Source: Mycoplana rhizolycopersici
GTDB taxonomy: Bacteria; Pseudomonadota; Alphaproteobacteria; Rhizobiales; Rhizobiaceae
DNA: 64,000 nucleotides
Assembly (NCBI RefSeq): GCF_013378445.1
Contig: NZ_JABXYK010000006.1
Span: 266,568-330,567, forward strand
Direction of reading: 5' to 3'
The notes below the pieces were generated by a model that worked only from the letters and a program-made list of their open reading frames with translations, was not told the origin of the DNA and did no database searches. Each line of letters opens with the position of its first letter. Within the stretch, counting starts at the first letter, position 1. Shown in pieces: positions 18,432 to 27,181 of the stretch. The position numbers and the translations under genes are program-made.

Positions 18432-21400
18432 ATGAATGCACGTATACTGTCGACGATGTCCAGCGGTCAGACATTCATGCTGCTGCTATCGTTAATGTGC
18501 GTTGCCGCATTTTCTCTAATTATGCTGCTCTTCCGTGATTGGTACGTTCAGGTTATTAGTTCTTCACTGCTCCTGCTGATATTAATTCTCGGATCTAGGA
18601 TAGCGCTTCCACCTGAGGCGCATCGGATGAAGTCAGTCCGATACGCTATCTGGATGTTCGGTGGAGTTCTCCTTCTTGTTGCTGGGCTGAGAACGCATCT
18701 GGACGCTCTGGCAATTGTCGTTGTTGCCAATTTCTCACCGGAATTTGCGTCTGTGGTGGAGAGGAACCCGATAATCGCGCCAACCAGTACTGTGGTGGCG
18801 GCCGCTGTAGTCATGCTCGTTGCCGTGCTGTGGTTTTTTCGAGATCAGGCCCCTCTTGGCGTGATTGCCCCTGACAAAATGATTCGTCAGGCAAGCTATC
18901 TCGAGCGCAGATCAGCCTTCGTAGCGGTTTTGAAGTCCCGCTTGGAGCAACTGGATGATGAACTTCGTTGGCATCACAACTATTTTGTTGCGTTGCGCGC
19001 TGAAGTTGATGTGCGTAACGCGAAACTGAACCGCCGACGCGTCGGTGATTTAGTGGAAGCTATTAAAATTAATCAGGACGCAGACGTATTTGTTGTTGTC
19101 GGCGTGCCTGGGGCCGGGAAAAGTGTAGCTTTACGCAAATGCTGCATGGACTTGCTCACCACTCAGCGACCGAATGAGCGGATTCCGATATATGTGAACC
19201 TTAAGGAATGGAGCTCAATACGACGTTGGTCAGCGGATGAACCTCCGACCGATGACGAGTTTTCCCATTTTGTTCGGTCCAATATCCGGGATCGTTTGCC
19301 AGATATCACTCGCGCGTTTTTCGATGAGCATTTTGAGCGCATGGTTGATGCGGGTGAGCTGTTTTTTATGTTCGACAGCTTCGACGAAATACCTGGGGTG
19401 CTGGACGCGGATGAGACTTCTCGTTTGTTGGATTCTGTTTCGGCGGTGATTGTTCGTTATCTGCGTGGACAGGCGGGGAGCCGAGGTGTAATTGCGTCGC
19501 GTTACTATCGTCGTCCCCGTCTCGGTCAATTGCGACACGTTCAGCTTGATGTTCGGCCGTTTAGTGAGCAGCAAATATCGCAAGCTGTTGCCAAAGGTGC
19601 GAGTAGGCCACAAGAGCTGAGGCAGATTTTATTTGTCGACCGCCCGGATCTTGGAGCTCTTGCCAGAAATCCATTTTCATTTAGTTTAATTTTGTTGTAC
19701 TGGGAAAGTAGACTTGAGGCCCCGCCCAATCAATCGGCGGTTTATTCTGCCTATATCGAGGAAAGCCTGAAGAACGCTCAGGAGAGCTTGGATGCAGCTG
19801 GCCTCAACGCTGACGCCCTACGCTTGGCGATGGCCGCCATCGCGTGGGCAATGTTTGAAAGCGACCGACGCGGTTTGGAGATGACGGTTGCAGAGCTGCG
19901 GGCCGCTTTGGTGCGCGACGACGTCGATGTCATCGTTGATACACTTGTATCGGCAAAGCTCGCACGCAAAGCTCCCCGGACACAGGCCGTCAGTTTTGTT
20001 CATCGGCGCTTCAACGAATATTTCCTGGTGGCCCGCTGGCTATCCGGAGAGCGGGAGCCTCCGTTCGAGGCGATTCCTACCGACAGTCGCTACAGAGATG
20101 CCCTCGTCCTATATGCAGAAGTCGCTGACGAGGTTGAGGCGAAACGCTTAGCCGCATTTTGTTGGCAGCAAATTGCTTCCGCGCCAAGGAATCCAATTGA
20201 AAATGCGAGCAGTGCGATGCGGGCGATATACGCACTGCGCTTTCTAAGTGAAGCATTTCGTGCACTTCCCGGCCCAATTGAGCCTTTTCGTGGGGAACTA
20301 GGTCACCACGTGCTCGCTGTAGTCCGTAGCAGTGATGACATCCTCACCAGAAAGATCGCTGTGGAGGCTGTGGGATTACTTGATCCGGTTGATGCAGAGG
20401 CTGTCCTTCTTTTTGCTTTGTCACGCGACAACCGATGGATTACGGATACCGCTTTGTTCGCTTGTCGTTATTTGCCTGCTCTTTCTCCGTTAGTTGTAAA
20501 TGCCTTGGTTGTTGATTTGGCTTCGCGAGCACAAAATTGGATTCTTGTGCCTGATCGTGAGTTTAAGTTTGCATTGGGAGTAGCTGATGCGTTTGGCGAA
20601 CTGCGGTGTCGGTTTCGCCGCCTCCGGGTTGAAATGTGGCTTGGCGTCATATTGGGTGCCTTTTGTCTCGGGTTTCTGGAGTACCGAATGTGGGGGTTGG
20701 GTTGGTCAGTTTTGATTGCGATGGTTTGTATTGCGACAGTGATGAACTTATTCGTTGCGGCAGGGGCAAACGCAGCAGACAGCGGTAGAAATAGCTTAGG
20801 CACAGCACGACGTAGCGCACAGTTTATTGGAGGACGGCGTTCATTCGTAAATGGAATGGCCCGTACAATTATTACGAAAATTGCTTTGAGAGACTTAAAG
20901 CGCCAAAAACTGACTAATATTCATAGTACATTAAATAAAACGTTGACCATTGCTCGTACTGAGCCAGCAATGAGAATGCTTAACATTATAACAAAGGGAG
21001 CTATTGATGGAATAATTGGCATAGTCCGCACACTTCCATTATTCTCGGCGATGATTATGTTTGTTGTTTTGGCATCCATTCAACGTAAATCAATAGATCC
21101 CGATTCACCATTAAATGCACTTAAAGAAAATTATAATGATAGGTTGGTATTTTCTGCATTTGTATTTTTATATTTTATGTTGTCAGTTTTTAGGTATTAT
21201 TCAATTTTTGGTGCAATAGATTATAATATACGTCGAGTATGCAAGATTATTTTTATTTCATCGTTGTATATAGCTGGATTGGCAGCGGTGACGATGTTTG
21301 TATTATGGATTGCAATGTTGTTTACATATTTTAGATATGTATTATCCGGGGTTGTCTTCCTTTCCTGCGCAGCCATTTCTTTGGACTTTGCTGGCGCATT

Positions 21401-21698
21401 CCTCGACTATTTTAAAGGATGGCATAGTGATCGACGCAGGTTTGCAGAGGCGACAGGTCGCTTTAATCCTAGTCGCGAAGTTATCGCCGCTTCATTTGAG
21501 TCCTTCGCAACCTCGGCTGCAAGGTTGCGCTACGTGGAATGGGTGGAGCAAGAATCTGCCGCCACGCGGAATCAGCTTGTATTGGCGAATATCGCCGGCA
21601 ATCCTTGGCCTGAAGATCGCCGTCCAAACTTTGGAGATGATGAAGGAAGTATATTGCTGGCGCGTCTTGATGCTCGTTGGGTGGGTCTTGAGGCGTAA
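18432..21698 (+). CDS. Membrane-anchored NACHT-type STAND NTPase
   Basis: Large signalling-type NTPase of about 1088 residues. Two to four membrane segments lie in the first 140 residues. The NTPase core has Walker A GVPGAGKS (about 224-231), IPIYVNLKEWS, and the NACHT-type Walker B FFMFDSFDEIPG (about 312-323). A helical middle region with HEAT-like stretches follows. The C-terminal 350 residues contain at least five more hydrophobic helices. NACHT proteins in bacteria often act in phage defence, sensing a phage component and triggering an effector; here the effector would be the membrane part, which is inference. The start is uncertain: ATG 18432 has a weak AGGGC upstream; 18393 or 18456 are alternatives. 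Strongly AT-rich after 20.8 kb, suggesting transfer. Confidence 0.8.
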   Translation: MNARILSTMSSGQTFMLLLSLMCVAAFSLIMLLFRDWYVQVISSSLLLLILILGSRIALPPEAHRMKSVRYAIWMFGGVLLLVAGLRTHLDALAIVVVANFSPEFASVVERNPIIAPTSTVVAAAVVMLVAVLWFFRDQAPLGVIAPDKMIRQASYLERRSAFVAVLKSRLEQLDDELRWHHNYFVALRAEVDVRNAKLNRRRVGDLVEAIKINQDADVFVVVGVPGAGKSVALRKCCMDLLTTQRPNERIPIYVNLKEWSSIRRWSADEPPTDDEFSHFVRSNIRDRLPDITRAFFDEHFERMVDAGELFFMFDSFDEIPGVLDADETSRLLDSVSAVIVRYLRGQAGSRGVIASRYYRRPRLGQLRHVQLDVRPFSEQQISQAVAKGASRPQELRQILFVDRPDLGALARNPFSFSLILLYWESRLEAPPNQSAVYSAYIEESLKNAQESLDAAGLNADALRLAMAAIAWAMFESDRRGLEMTVAELRAALVRDDVDVIVDTLVSAKLARKAPRTQAVSFVHRRFNEYFLVARWLSGEREPPFEAIPTDSRYRDALVLYAEVADEVEAKRLAAFCWQQIASAPRNPIENASSAMRAIYALRFLSEAFRALPGPIEPFRGELGHHVLAVVRSSDDILTRKIAVEAVGLLDPVDAEAVLLFALSRDNRWITDTALFACRYLPALSPLVVNALVVDLASRAQNWILVPDREFKFALGVADAFGELRCRFRRLRVEMWLGVILGAFCLGFLEYRMWGLGWSVLIAMVCIATVMNLFVAAGANAADSGRNSLGTARRSAQFIGGRRSFVNGMARTIITKIALRDLKRQKLTNIHSTLNKTLTIARTEPAMRMLNIITKGAIDGIIGIVRTLPLFSAMIMFVVLASIQRKSIDPDSPLNALKENYNDRLVFSAFVFLYFMLSVFRYYSIFGAIDYNIRRVCKIIFISSLYIAGLAAVTMFVLWIAMLFTYFRYVLSGVVFLSCAAISLDFAGAFLDYFKGWHSDRRRFAEATGRFNPSREVIAASFESFATSAARLRYVEWVEQESAATRNQLVLANIAGNPWPEDRRPNFGDDEGSILLARLDARWVGLEA

Positions 21699-21896
21699 GA
21701 AGATATGTCGTCAATAGAGATATATCACCAATGAAGCTGCCTAAGCTCCTTCAGTGCAGGCAATATCACGCCCAATGAATTCGTAGTGGAAATCGCTCTG
21801 GAAAAACAGGTCGCATAAGGCGAGAGTAAAAATCTAAGGCTCTCCCGAGTACTGGAGGGAACCAGGAGCTTGGGTCAGAGTATATGGGGTGGTTGA

Positions 21897-22340
21897 TTGC
21901 GAAGCGTAAAATTGATAGCGGAACGCGTAGAGGGCGTTGCTAAGGCGATAGGTGCGGTCTTGGCTATCTTGGCAATGTTGGCATTTATTTTTCCTCCATT
22001 GGAGACTTCCTTGAAGATCGTAACCGCATGGCGCTTCGGTGCAAGTGGCTATGTTTATTATGAAATTGGCAAAGACCTGATGCCTACAGGGGATAGTGAT
22101 CTTTTCCTTCTTGAACCCGGAAAAGGAACATACGAGGAGCTATCTATAGGCGATAAGCTGCAAGCAGGATCATGGGTTCATTTTAGGGAGAGCCCCACTA
22201 CAGCATCACGGGCTCGATTTGTTCTCCAAAGAGGTGATTGTGTGGTCGTTTTGAAAGCAGATAAACCGTTTGCTGTGACTGACGCCCTGTCCGGTGGTTG
22301 GGTCTATGTTGCGACCACAGCATGCGGACTGTTCCAATGA
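21897..22340 (+). CDS. Small membrane-anchored protein next to the NACHT gene
   Basis: Unrecognised 147-residue protein. One clear membrane segment (AIGAVLAILAMLAFIFPPL, about 17-35) is followed by a soluble beta-rich domain of about 110 residues with no known motif (WVHFRESP..ARFVLQRGDCVVVLK..GWVYVATTACG). The frame opens with TTG at 21897, with GGGGTGG a few bases before. An out-of-frame ATG at 21884 encodes a similar hydrophobic start and then stops, so the true start or a frameshift should be checked. It lies 198 bp after the NACHT gene in the same orientation, so the two may form a unit. Confidence 0.55.
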   Translation: MRSVKLIAERVEGVAKAIGAVLAILAMLAFIFPPLETSLKIVTAWRFGASGYVYYEIGKDLMPTGDSDLFLLEPGKGTYEELSIGDKLQAGSWVHFRESPTTASRARFVLQRGDCVVVLKADKPFAVTDALSGGWVYVATTACGLFQ

Positions 22341-22437
22341 TTGCAGTCGCTTGAGGGATAAAGGCATAAGAGGCGCAAAGGCATAGAAAGAAGCCTTATG
22401 TCGCCGGTATGTCACCAACATATTGGTACGCCAAAGA

Positions 22438-23769
22438 CTACTTTGGCCGCTCGTTCTGGAGAGGGAGATCCGCTTGACTCCGTCCATCGAGCCATACCTG
22501 ATCAAATGAGGCGAGCAGGCTTTTGACCACAACGGGGTTCTCGACGAGATATACATTCTCGACGTTATGCCCGAATGCGGCATCCGTTAAATTTGCAGAG
22601 CCAACGAGGATGGTCGGCGATCGGCCTTCCGCTTCAAATACGATGATTTTGAGGTGTAAGAAGTTTCCGAGCAATTTCGCGTTTGGATTTGAGTTATCCA
22701 AATTGTTGGTCGCAAGGTATCGAACTTCGGCGCCTGCATCGATGAGCGGTCTAAGCCAAACATCTCGCTCGTACTGCCTGTTCATAAATTCCCCGTCACC
22801 GCTCCGAGCACCAGACGTGGAGGCCCCGACATAGAGCAGATCGTCGTCTCTCAATACACGAAATGCTGTCCCTCGCTTAGTCGCCTGGAGAAACATGTCG
22901 CGCAGTAGCAATGAATCTGCCGATTGAACGGCGACCGATACGCGGGAACTTCCACCGAGCAGGAACGAAATTCTATTCGTAAGCTTTGAACGATCGAAGG
23001 GAAGTAAAAACTGCGTGACTCCGATGGATGTCCCCGCATCCAGAGATGCAGCACACTTGTAGTATCTACGAGCGGCATCAGTATACGAGGTGATGGGCTT
23101 CCCATCCTCGTCCGTGAATGCTCCAAATGCACACTGGTGCCAGTCGTGGATCGGGGTGCTTCCCGGGGTCGTCTCCTTGAATAGAATGCTAACGTCGAAG
23201 TTGTATTCGCTGTTGCGCGTGGGATTTCCCGATGAAACCAACGTAACTGCCGTACCGTCTTCAAAGCGAGCTGTGACGAATTTCGGATGAAATTCAAGAA
23301 AATCGCCCTCTTGGCCCAAAAGAGAAAGCTCAATTTTGCGTACGCCGTTCTGATACGCGCAACCCACGACATCGTTTGGAACACGTTGATCTCTGGGTCT
23401 TTCCCGGCCTCGATCTATTGCACCTCGAACGCTGAGCGTTCTTTGGGTCATCATCTTGCAGAGTTGTTCGCCCCAGCCCTGGTGGGAAAATGCCCAAAAA
23501 GCGTATGTAATTTCCGTTGCAGTTTTATGTTTTACTGTGGCTTCAAATAATTGAAGCGCGTTTTGCCGGAGATTTTTGCTAAGGTCGGCATCCGAGCAAA
23601 AGCTTGTTATGTTGGGTAAGCCATTGCCATAGCTATACGGACCACAAAGAGGGCGGTTCATCCCAACTGCGATTGTGGTTTCTACTTCATTCTGCATATT
23701 ATCCGCTGAAGCTTCACGGGGAGAGAGCGTACAATGCAGCGCAGCCAGCCAAAGAAAAAAGAACCGCAT
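22438..23769 (-). CDS. Exported phospholipase D-like (PLD superfamily) protein
   Basis: A 443-residue protein with a signal peptide (MRFFFLWLAALHCTLS..ASA). Two PLD half-sites can be read: HPK at about 161-163 with SSGNPT (179-184), and HLK at about 372-374 with GSAN (390-393). That gives the paired HxK plus downstream N/S layout of bacterial PLD nucleases and phospholipases. The aspartate that usually follows HxK is not in the standard place, so activity is not certain. AGGAG lies nine bases before the ATG. It overlaps the 5' end of the divergent EEP gene by 36 bp, so each gene carries the other's promoter. Periplasmic or extracellular DNA or phospholipid could be the substrate. Confidence 0.78.
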   Translation of the reverse strand: MRFFFLWLAALHCTLSPREASADNMQNEVETTIAVGMNRPLCGPYSYGNGLPNITSFCSDADLSKNLRQNALQLFEATVKHKTATEITYAFWAFSHQGWGEQLCKMMTQRTLSVRGAIDRGRERPRDQRVPNDVVGCAYQNGVRKIELSLLGQEGDFLEFHPKFVTARFEDGTAVTLVSSGNPTRNSEYNFDVSILFKETTPGSTPIHDWHQCAFGAFTDEDGKPITSYTDAARRYYKCAASLDAGTSIGVTQFLLPFDRSKLTNRISFLLGGSSRVSVAVQSADSLLLRDMFLQATKRGTAFRVLRDDDLLYVGASTSGARSGDGEFMNRQYERDVWLRPLIDAGAEVRYLATNNLDNSNPNAKLLGNFLHLKIIVFEAEGRSPTILVGSANLTDAAFGHNVENVYLVENPVVVKSLLASFDQVWLDGRSQADLPLQNERPK

Positions 23770-24720
23770 CCTTCGCGTCTCCTGATTAACACGAAACTCA
23801 ATAAAATTGGGTTTGTCTCCATCCTCTTATGCCTATTATCACACATTGCCTATGCAGACGATAAGGTACGTATCCGATTAGCAACGTGGAATATCACGAA
23901 CTTTACAATGGATGCCGGGAAAAGTTTATTTCCGGATCGCAGCTCGCCCCGCCTTCCTGTCGATTTAGAATTGATGGAGAAGTATTTCTTGATCACTGAC
24001 GGCGATGTCGTCGCTCTTCAAGAAGTGGATTCCGGTAGATCAGCCCGGCAGTTTGTTGGTAAGGACTATCACGTTTATTCGGAACAGCGCGAATTCGATC
24101 GATCCAGGCGAGGCTCGCCAGATCTTTTTACGGCGGTTGCGGTGCGCAATACCGAAAAATTCGCTGCGAGCGCAGTTGAGGAACTGCCTGGACTAAGCGT
24201 GCGAATTAGTGAGAATGGTCTTGATACGTTCACCCGTGCAGGAATCGCGGTTACAATTTCTACGCAGCGGTCGAGCTTTATTTTTGTCTCTATCCATCTA
24301 AAAGCTGGATGCTATCTCAGTTCGGTATTTACACGACCCGATTGCCTTGTCTTGAGGCAGCAGTTTGAGACGCTCAGAAGCTGGCTTTCTTCAAAAATTG
24401 AGGCGGGGTATCGCAATTTTGTTATTGCCGGCGATTGGAATAGAAATTTTGTAAAGCTGGAGAAAAAAGACCTATTGCTTGACATTGTATACGAGCCGGC
24501 CTTGCAAGAAAATATTCCCGTATCACTACTGCATGGTGAAGCAGGGGCATGTTCTGTTCGAAAAAATATCTACGACTATATACTCGTTATAGGCGACATC
24601 GCAAAGGACGTTGCAAAGGTTCCGGTGACAACTGTCTCGCCGTCAGCGTACGAGCTTGCCACAGGAGCAGTATTGGGGGACCACTGTTCCATCGCTCTGG
24701 ACCTTATTCTACCGAAATAG
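23734..24720 (+). CDS. Exported endonuclease/exonuclease/phosphatase (EEP) family protein
   Basis: A 328-residue protein with a signal segment (IGFVSILLCLLSHIAYADD, about 25-43). The EEP fold motifs occur in order: RLATWNITNF (Asn 53), VVALQEV (Glu 97), VSIHLKAGC (His 188), AGDWNRNF (Asp 234 and Asn 236), NIYDYILV (Asp 281) and LGDHCSIALDL (Asp-His 316-317). All key catalytic positions of DNase I-like enzymes are therefore present, so metal-dependent phosphodiesterase activity is likely. Four cysteines could form disulfides outside the cytoplasm. It is divergent from and overlapping the PLD-like gene; the pairing suggests a joint function on nucleic acid outside the cytoplasm. Confidence 0.82.
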   Translation: MQRSQPKKKEPHPSRLLINTKLNKIGFVSILLCLLSHIAYADDKVRIRLATWNITNFTMDAGKSLFPDRSSPRLPVDLELMEKYFLITDGDVVALQEVDSGRSARQFVGKDYHVYSEQREFDRSRRGSPDLFTAVAVRNTEKFAASAVEELPGLSVRISENGLDTFTRAGIAVTISTQRSSFIFVSIHLKAGCYLSSVFTRPDCLVLRQQFETLRSWLSSKIEAGYRNFVIAGDWNRNFVKLEKKDLLLDIVYEPALQENIPVSLLHGEAGACSVRKNIYDYILVIGDIAKDVAKVPVTTVSPSAYELATGAVLGDHCSIALDLILPK

Positions 24721-24750
24721 ACAGTTTTCAAATCTCCCAGTAATCCACGA

Positions 24751-25695
24751 TCAGATGCGATGGTCTTTCCGGGGCAATGGTTCGAAATCTTCATCCGGAT
24801 CGGGATAGTCACGTGGATCACCGAAGGGCTTTTCAGGGTCATAATCTTGATCGGGGATCTCGCCGGGTTCTATCGGCGTGTCCCAGCTGTCGTCCCAGGG
24901 TATTAACCCCTCGCTCCGATCAAGATCAGGCATCTCGGGATCCCCTAGTTCTCCTTTTTCAACCAATGCGTCGTATGCTGCGGATACTGCTTCAAATATG
25001 TCTGTTTCGGGTTTATGTATTTCGTCGATATCACTCATGGGCACGTATATAGCTAATCGCCTCTGGCGATTGTCGCCCTGCAAGACGCCATTAGCAGTTA
25101 ACGATTTTCGGAGACCTTCGGCGAGAGCGCTGCGACGGGATAATTGTTCGAATGCAAGTTTTATGAACTTCCGAGCTTCTTCCTCCGACGCTTTGTTTTG
25201 CCATGGGGTTTGAAGTGCGCGTCTAGCCAAGACATATTGTCTTGCTGTTACATGCATCGTTGCAGCAAGCACGAGCATGGCGTCTGACATATCCTCGCAA
25301 TATTTCTCCACAAGTGCCGACTGTGCGGCGAACGCGCCGACAAGATCGATGATGCGAGCATCCAATCCATTGGTCTCGGCTACGGCTGGCACAGAGAATA
25401 CCGCGGCTTCGGTTATGTCGGACTTCGTCAAGAGACAAAGTGCATCTACGTGTGCAGCGATTCCATTGGCGAGAACATCTTGCACTGATTCCATTCGTTT
25501 CTGCATACGTGAAAAAGCGTCTGAGTCCTCCCACTTGGTCTGACTGCATCGCACAAGCCAGCGATCCAGCAAAACCCAAGCGAAGACATCACGGGAGAGG
25601 AAAATCCATGGCTGTCTGGATTTTCCATCGTCAACTACCCGAAGTGCGCGGATGTCATCCTGTTTTGAACAAGCTTTACCTTCGAGCGGACTCAT
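24751..25695 (-). CDS. Unrecognised protein with acidic, proline-rich tail
   Basis: A 314-residue protein with no family that I recognise. It has no signal peptide or membrane segment. Residues about 30-230 are predicted largely helical. The last 70 residues are rich in Asp, Glu and Pro (EPGEIPDQDYDPEKPFGDP, PDPDEDFEPLP) and probably disordered, resembling tails of proteins that bind or mimic nucleic-acid partners, though that is speculation. The start is strong: AGGAGG five bases before the ATG. It converges with the EEP gene (30 bp between stops) and is the last gene of the AT-rich island before the prophage. Confidence 0.6.
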   Translation of the reverse strand: MSPLEGKACSKQDDIRALRVVDDGKSRQPWIFLSRDVFAWVLLDRWLVRCSQTKWEDSDAFSRMQKRMESVQDVLANGIAAHVDALCLLTKSDITEAAVFSVPAVAETNGLDARIIDLVGAFAAQSALVEKYCEDMSDAMLVLAATMHVTARQYVLARRALQTPWQNKASEEEARKFIKLAFEQLSRRSALAEGLRKSLTANGVLQGDNRQRRLAIYVPMSDIDEIHKPETDIFEAVSAAYDALVEKGELGDPEMPDLDRSEGLIPWDDSWDTPIEPGEIPDQDYDPEKPFGDPRDYPDPDEDFEPLPRKDHRI

Positions 25696-25926
25696 ATTCG
25701 CCTCCTAACCCCGACAACGCCAGACGAAATAATCTATATCTCGATTGATACTATCTTCACTTTAGTGCCGTGCAAGTGAAAGTTGTTGTTTCTCGCGGGA
25801 TAGGATTCGAGCGAATATGTTGAGGCGCACCTGAGCTTTGAAAGTGAGGGAATGTTGCGGCTTGCGGTAAATGAGGGCGTTGTTGGGTTTTGCCCGGTTA
25901 CCGTCATGGAGATCAGGCAAGCGTTT

Positions 25927-26217
25927 CTATCGATGCAATTGCCTAAATTCCTTCAACGCTGCCTCGCGCCTCTTGTCGAGATATGTTGCGAGGTCATGTA
26001 GGTGGACGCCCTTCTGGCACTTCTGTGACGTCTCTGCCCGCACCACGGGAATTGCGATGTCGCCGGAGCCGACCTTGCGAAGGAACTTGTCTGGCGTCAG
26101 GTGACTGAAATAGTCGCGGCAGACCTCCTCGACTGGGATGATCGCCCGCCCACCATATTGCGCGAAAAGCAGGAACGAGGTGGAGAACCCTTCGGCGCCG
26201 AGTTGTGTCGCGGTCAT
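25927..26217 (-). CDS. PrtN-like transcriptional activator
   Basis: A 96-residue protein that matches the pyocin activator PrtN family: FLLFAQYGGRAIIPVEEVCRDYF, FLRKVGSGDIAIPVVR, SQKCQKGVHLHDLATYLDKRREAA. PrtN activates pyocin genes in Pseudomonas; homologues in alphaproteobacterial prophages usually sit next to the integration or lysogeny genes. The ATG at 26217 has GGAG ten bases upstream; a longer upstream frame is Pro-rich and not homologous. It is divergent from the lipoprotein gene. It may switch on late phage genes, by analogy only. Confidence 0.85.
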   Translation of the reverse strand: MTATQLGAEGFSTSFLLFAQYGGRAIIPVEEVCRDYFSHLTPDKFLRKVGSGDIAIPVVRAETSQKCQKGVHLHDLATYLDKRREAALKEFRQLHR

Positions 26218-26363
26218 GATTTTGCTGCTCCACTTTCGGCGACCACATAGCGTGCGGCAACGCATGAGAACGAGGGGTGGGGGAGGTGGCGGCGACGCTT
26301 GACAGGCGTAGCGGGCTCGGTTGATCTTGTCGCCAGGGGCAACTTTAGATTTCGGAGGGGGGC

Positions 26364-27059
26364 ATGCGGGGACGCTTCTTGTGCGGCGCGGGGAGAGTGG
26401 CGATTGCAAGTGTGTTTTGCGGAGTTCTGTCGGCGTGTACCGCGCTTTACGACGCTCCCGATCCACGGGAGGAGGTCGAGGTCGACGTCGTTATCGCTCA
26501 ACTGAAATGCGAGCTCGCACGTTATCTGACCAATTCCGACATCACAACCGGCGACAAACTTGGCGTGAAAGGCGGAAAGGCCGAAATCACACTTGGGCTC
26601 AACGTGGTGGTTACGGATACCGTTGACGCCTCGTTGAAGGCGCCCAAGCTCTTCGTCTTCCATACCGGCACTGCCGGACCGTCTGTGTCCGGTAGCCTGG
26701 CGGTCAAGCGTACCGTCAACACGAGCATGAAATTCACCGTCGAAGGCGGCGCCACGAACACCAAGGCTTGCGAGTACGTCAAGAACGTCAAGGGAGAGAT
26801 CGGCCTCTACACGTTCCTTTCGACCCGCAGCAATCAGTTGCGGCAGATGCCCGTATACGAGCCGAAGGCGCGCATGAACGAGCTGAAATATGAATCGCTC
26901 TTCGCTGTCACCAAGAACGTCAAGGCCGGCGGCGGGACTGAACTCGTGTTCGTGCGGCTTGGCGCAGAGGCCAATTACACAAACGTCAGAGACGACGTGC
27001 AGAGCATCTCGGTCGTGATCAAATCCACCGGCGACATCGAATGGATGCTCCCGGGCTAG
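26364..27059 (+). CDS. Predicted lipoprotein, prophage-associated
   Basis: A 231-residue protein with a lipoprotein signal peptide: hydrophobic core then lipobox LSAC (Cys about residue 22). The mature part has a short helix (VVIAQLKCELARYL) and beta-rich segments alternating LGLNVVVT, GSLAVKRTVNTSMKF and a C-terminal VRDDVQSISVVIKST. The helix-plus-sheet layout recalls small domains that co-occur with trypsin-like proteases, but I cannot assign it. GGAGGGGGG lies before the ATG. It is transcribed away from the PrtN-like gene and may be lysogenic cargo that alters the envelope, for instance superinfection exclusion; that is inference. Confidence 0.6.
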   Translation: MRGRFLCGAGRVAIASVFCGVLSACTALYDAPDPREEVEVDVVIAQLKCELARYLTNSDITTGDKLGVKGGKAEITLGLNVVVTDTVDASLKAPKLFVFHTGTAGPSVSGSLAVKRTVNTSMKFTVEGGATNTKACEYVKNVKGEIGLYTFLSTRSNQLRQMPVYEPKARMNELKYESLFAVTKNVKAGGGTELVFVRLGAEANYTNVRDDVQSISVVIKSTGDIEWMLPG

Positions 27060-27181
27060 CAAGTTGGCTACTAATGGACTGCCGCCCTTTGCCGCACCGA
27101 CCTGGGTGGAGCCGTCAGTGCTGGTCATTAGCTGCCGGCGGGCTACGTCGATGGCCGCAATCGGGGTGCAGGCGAGGGGCT

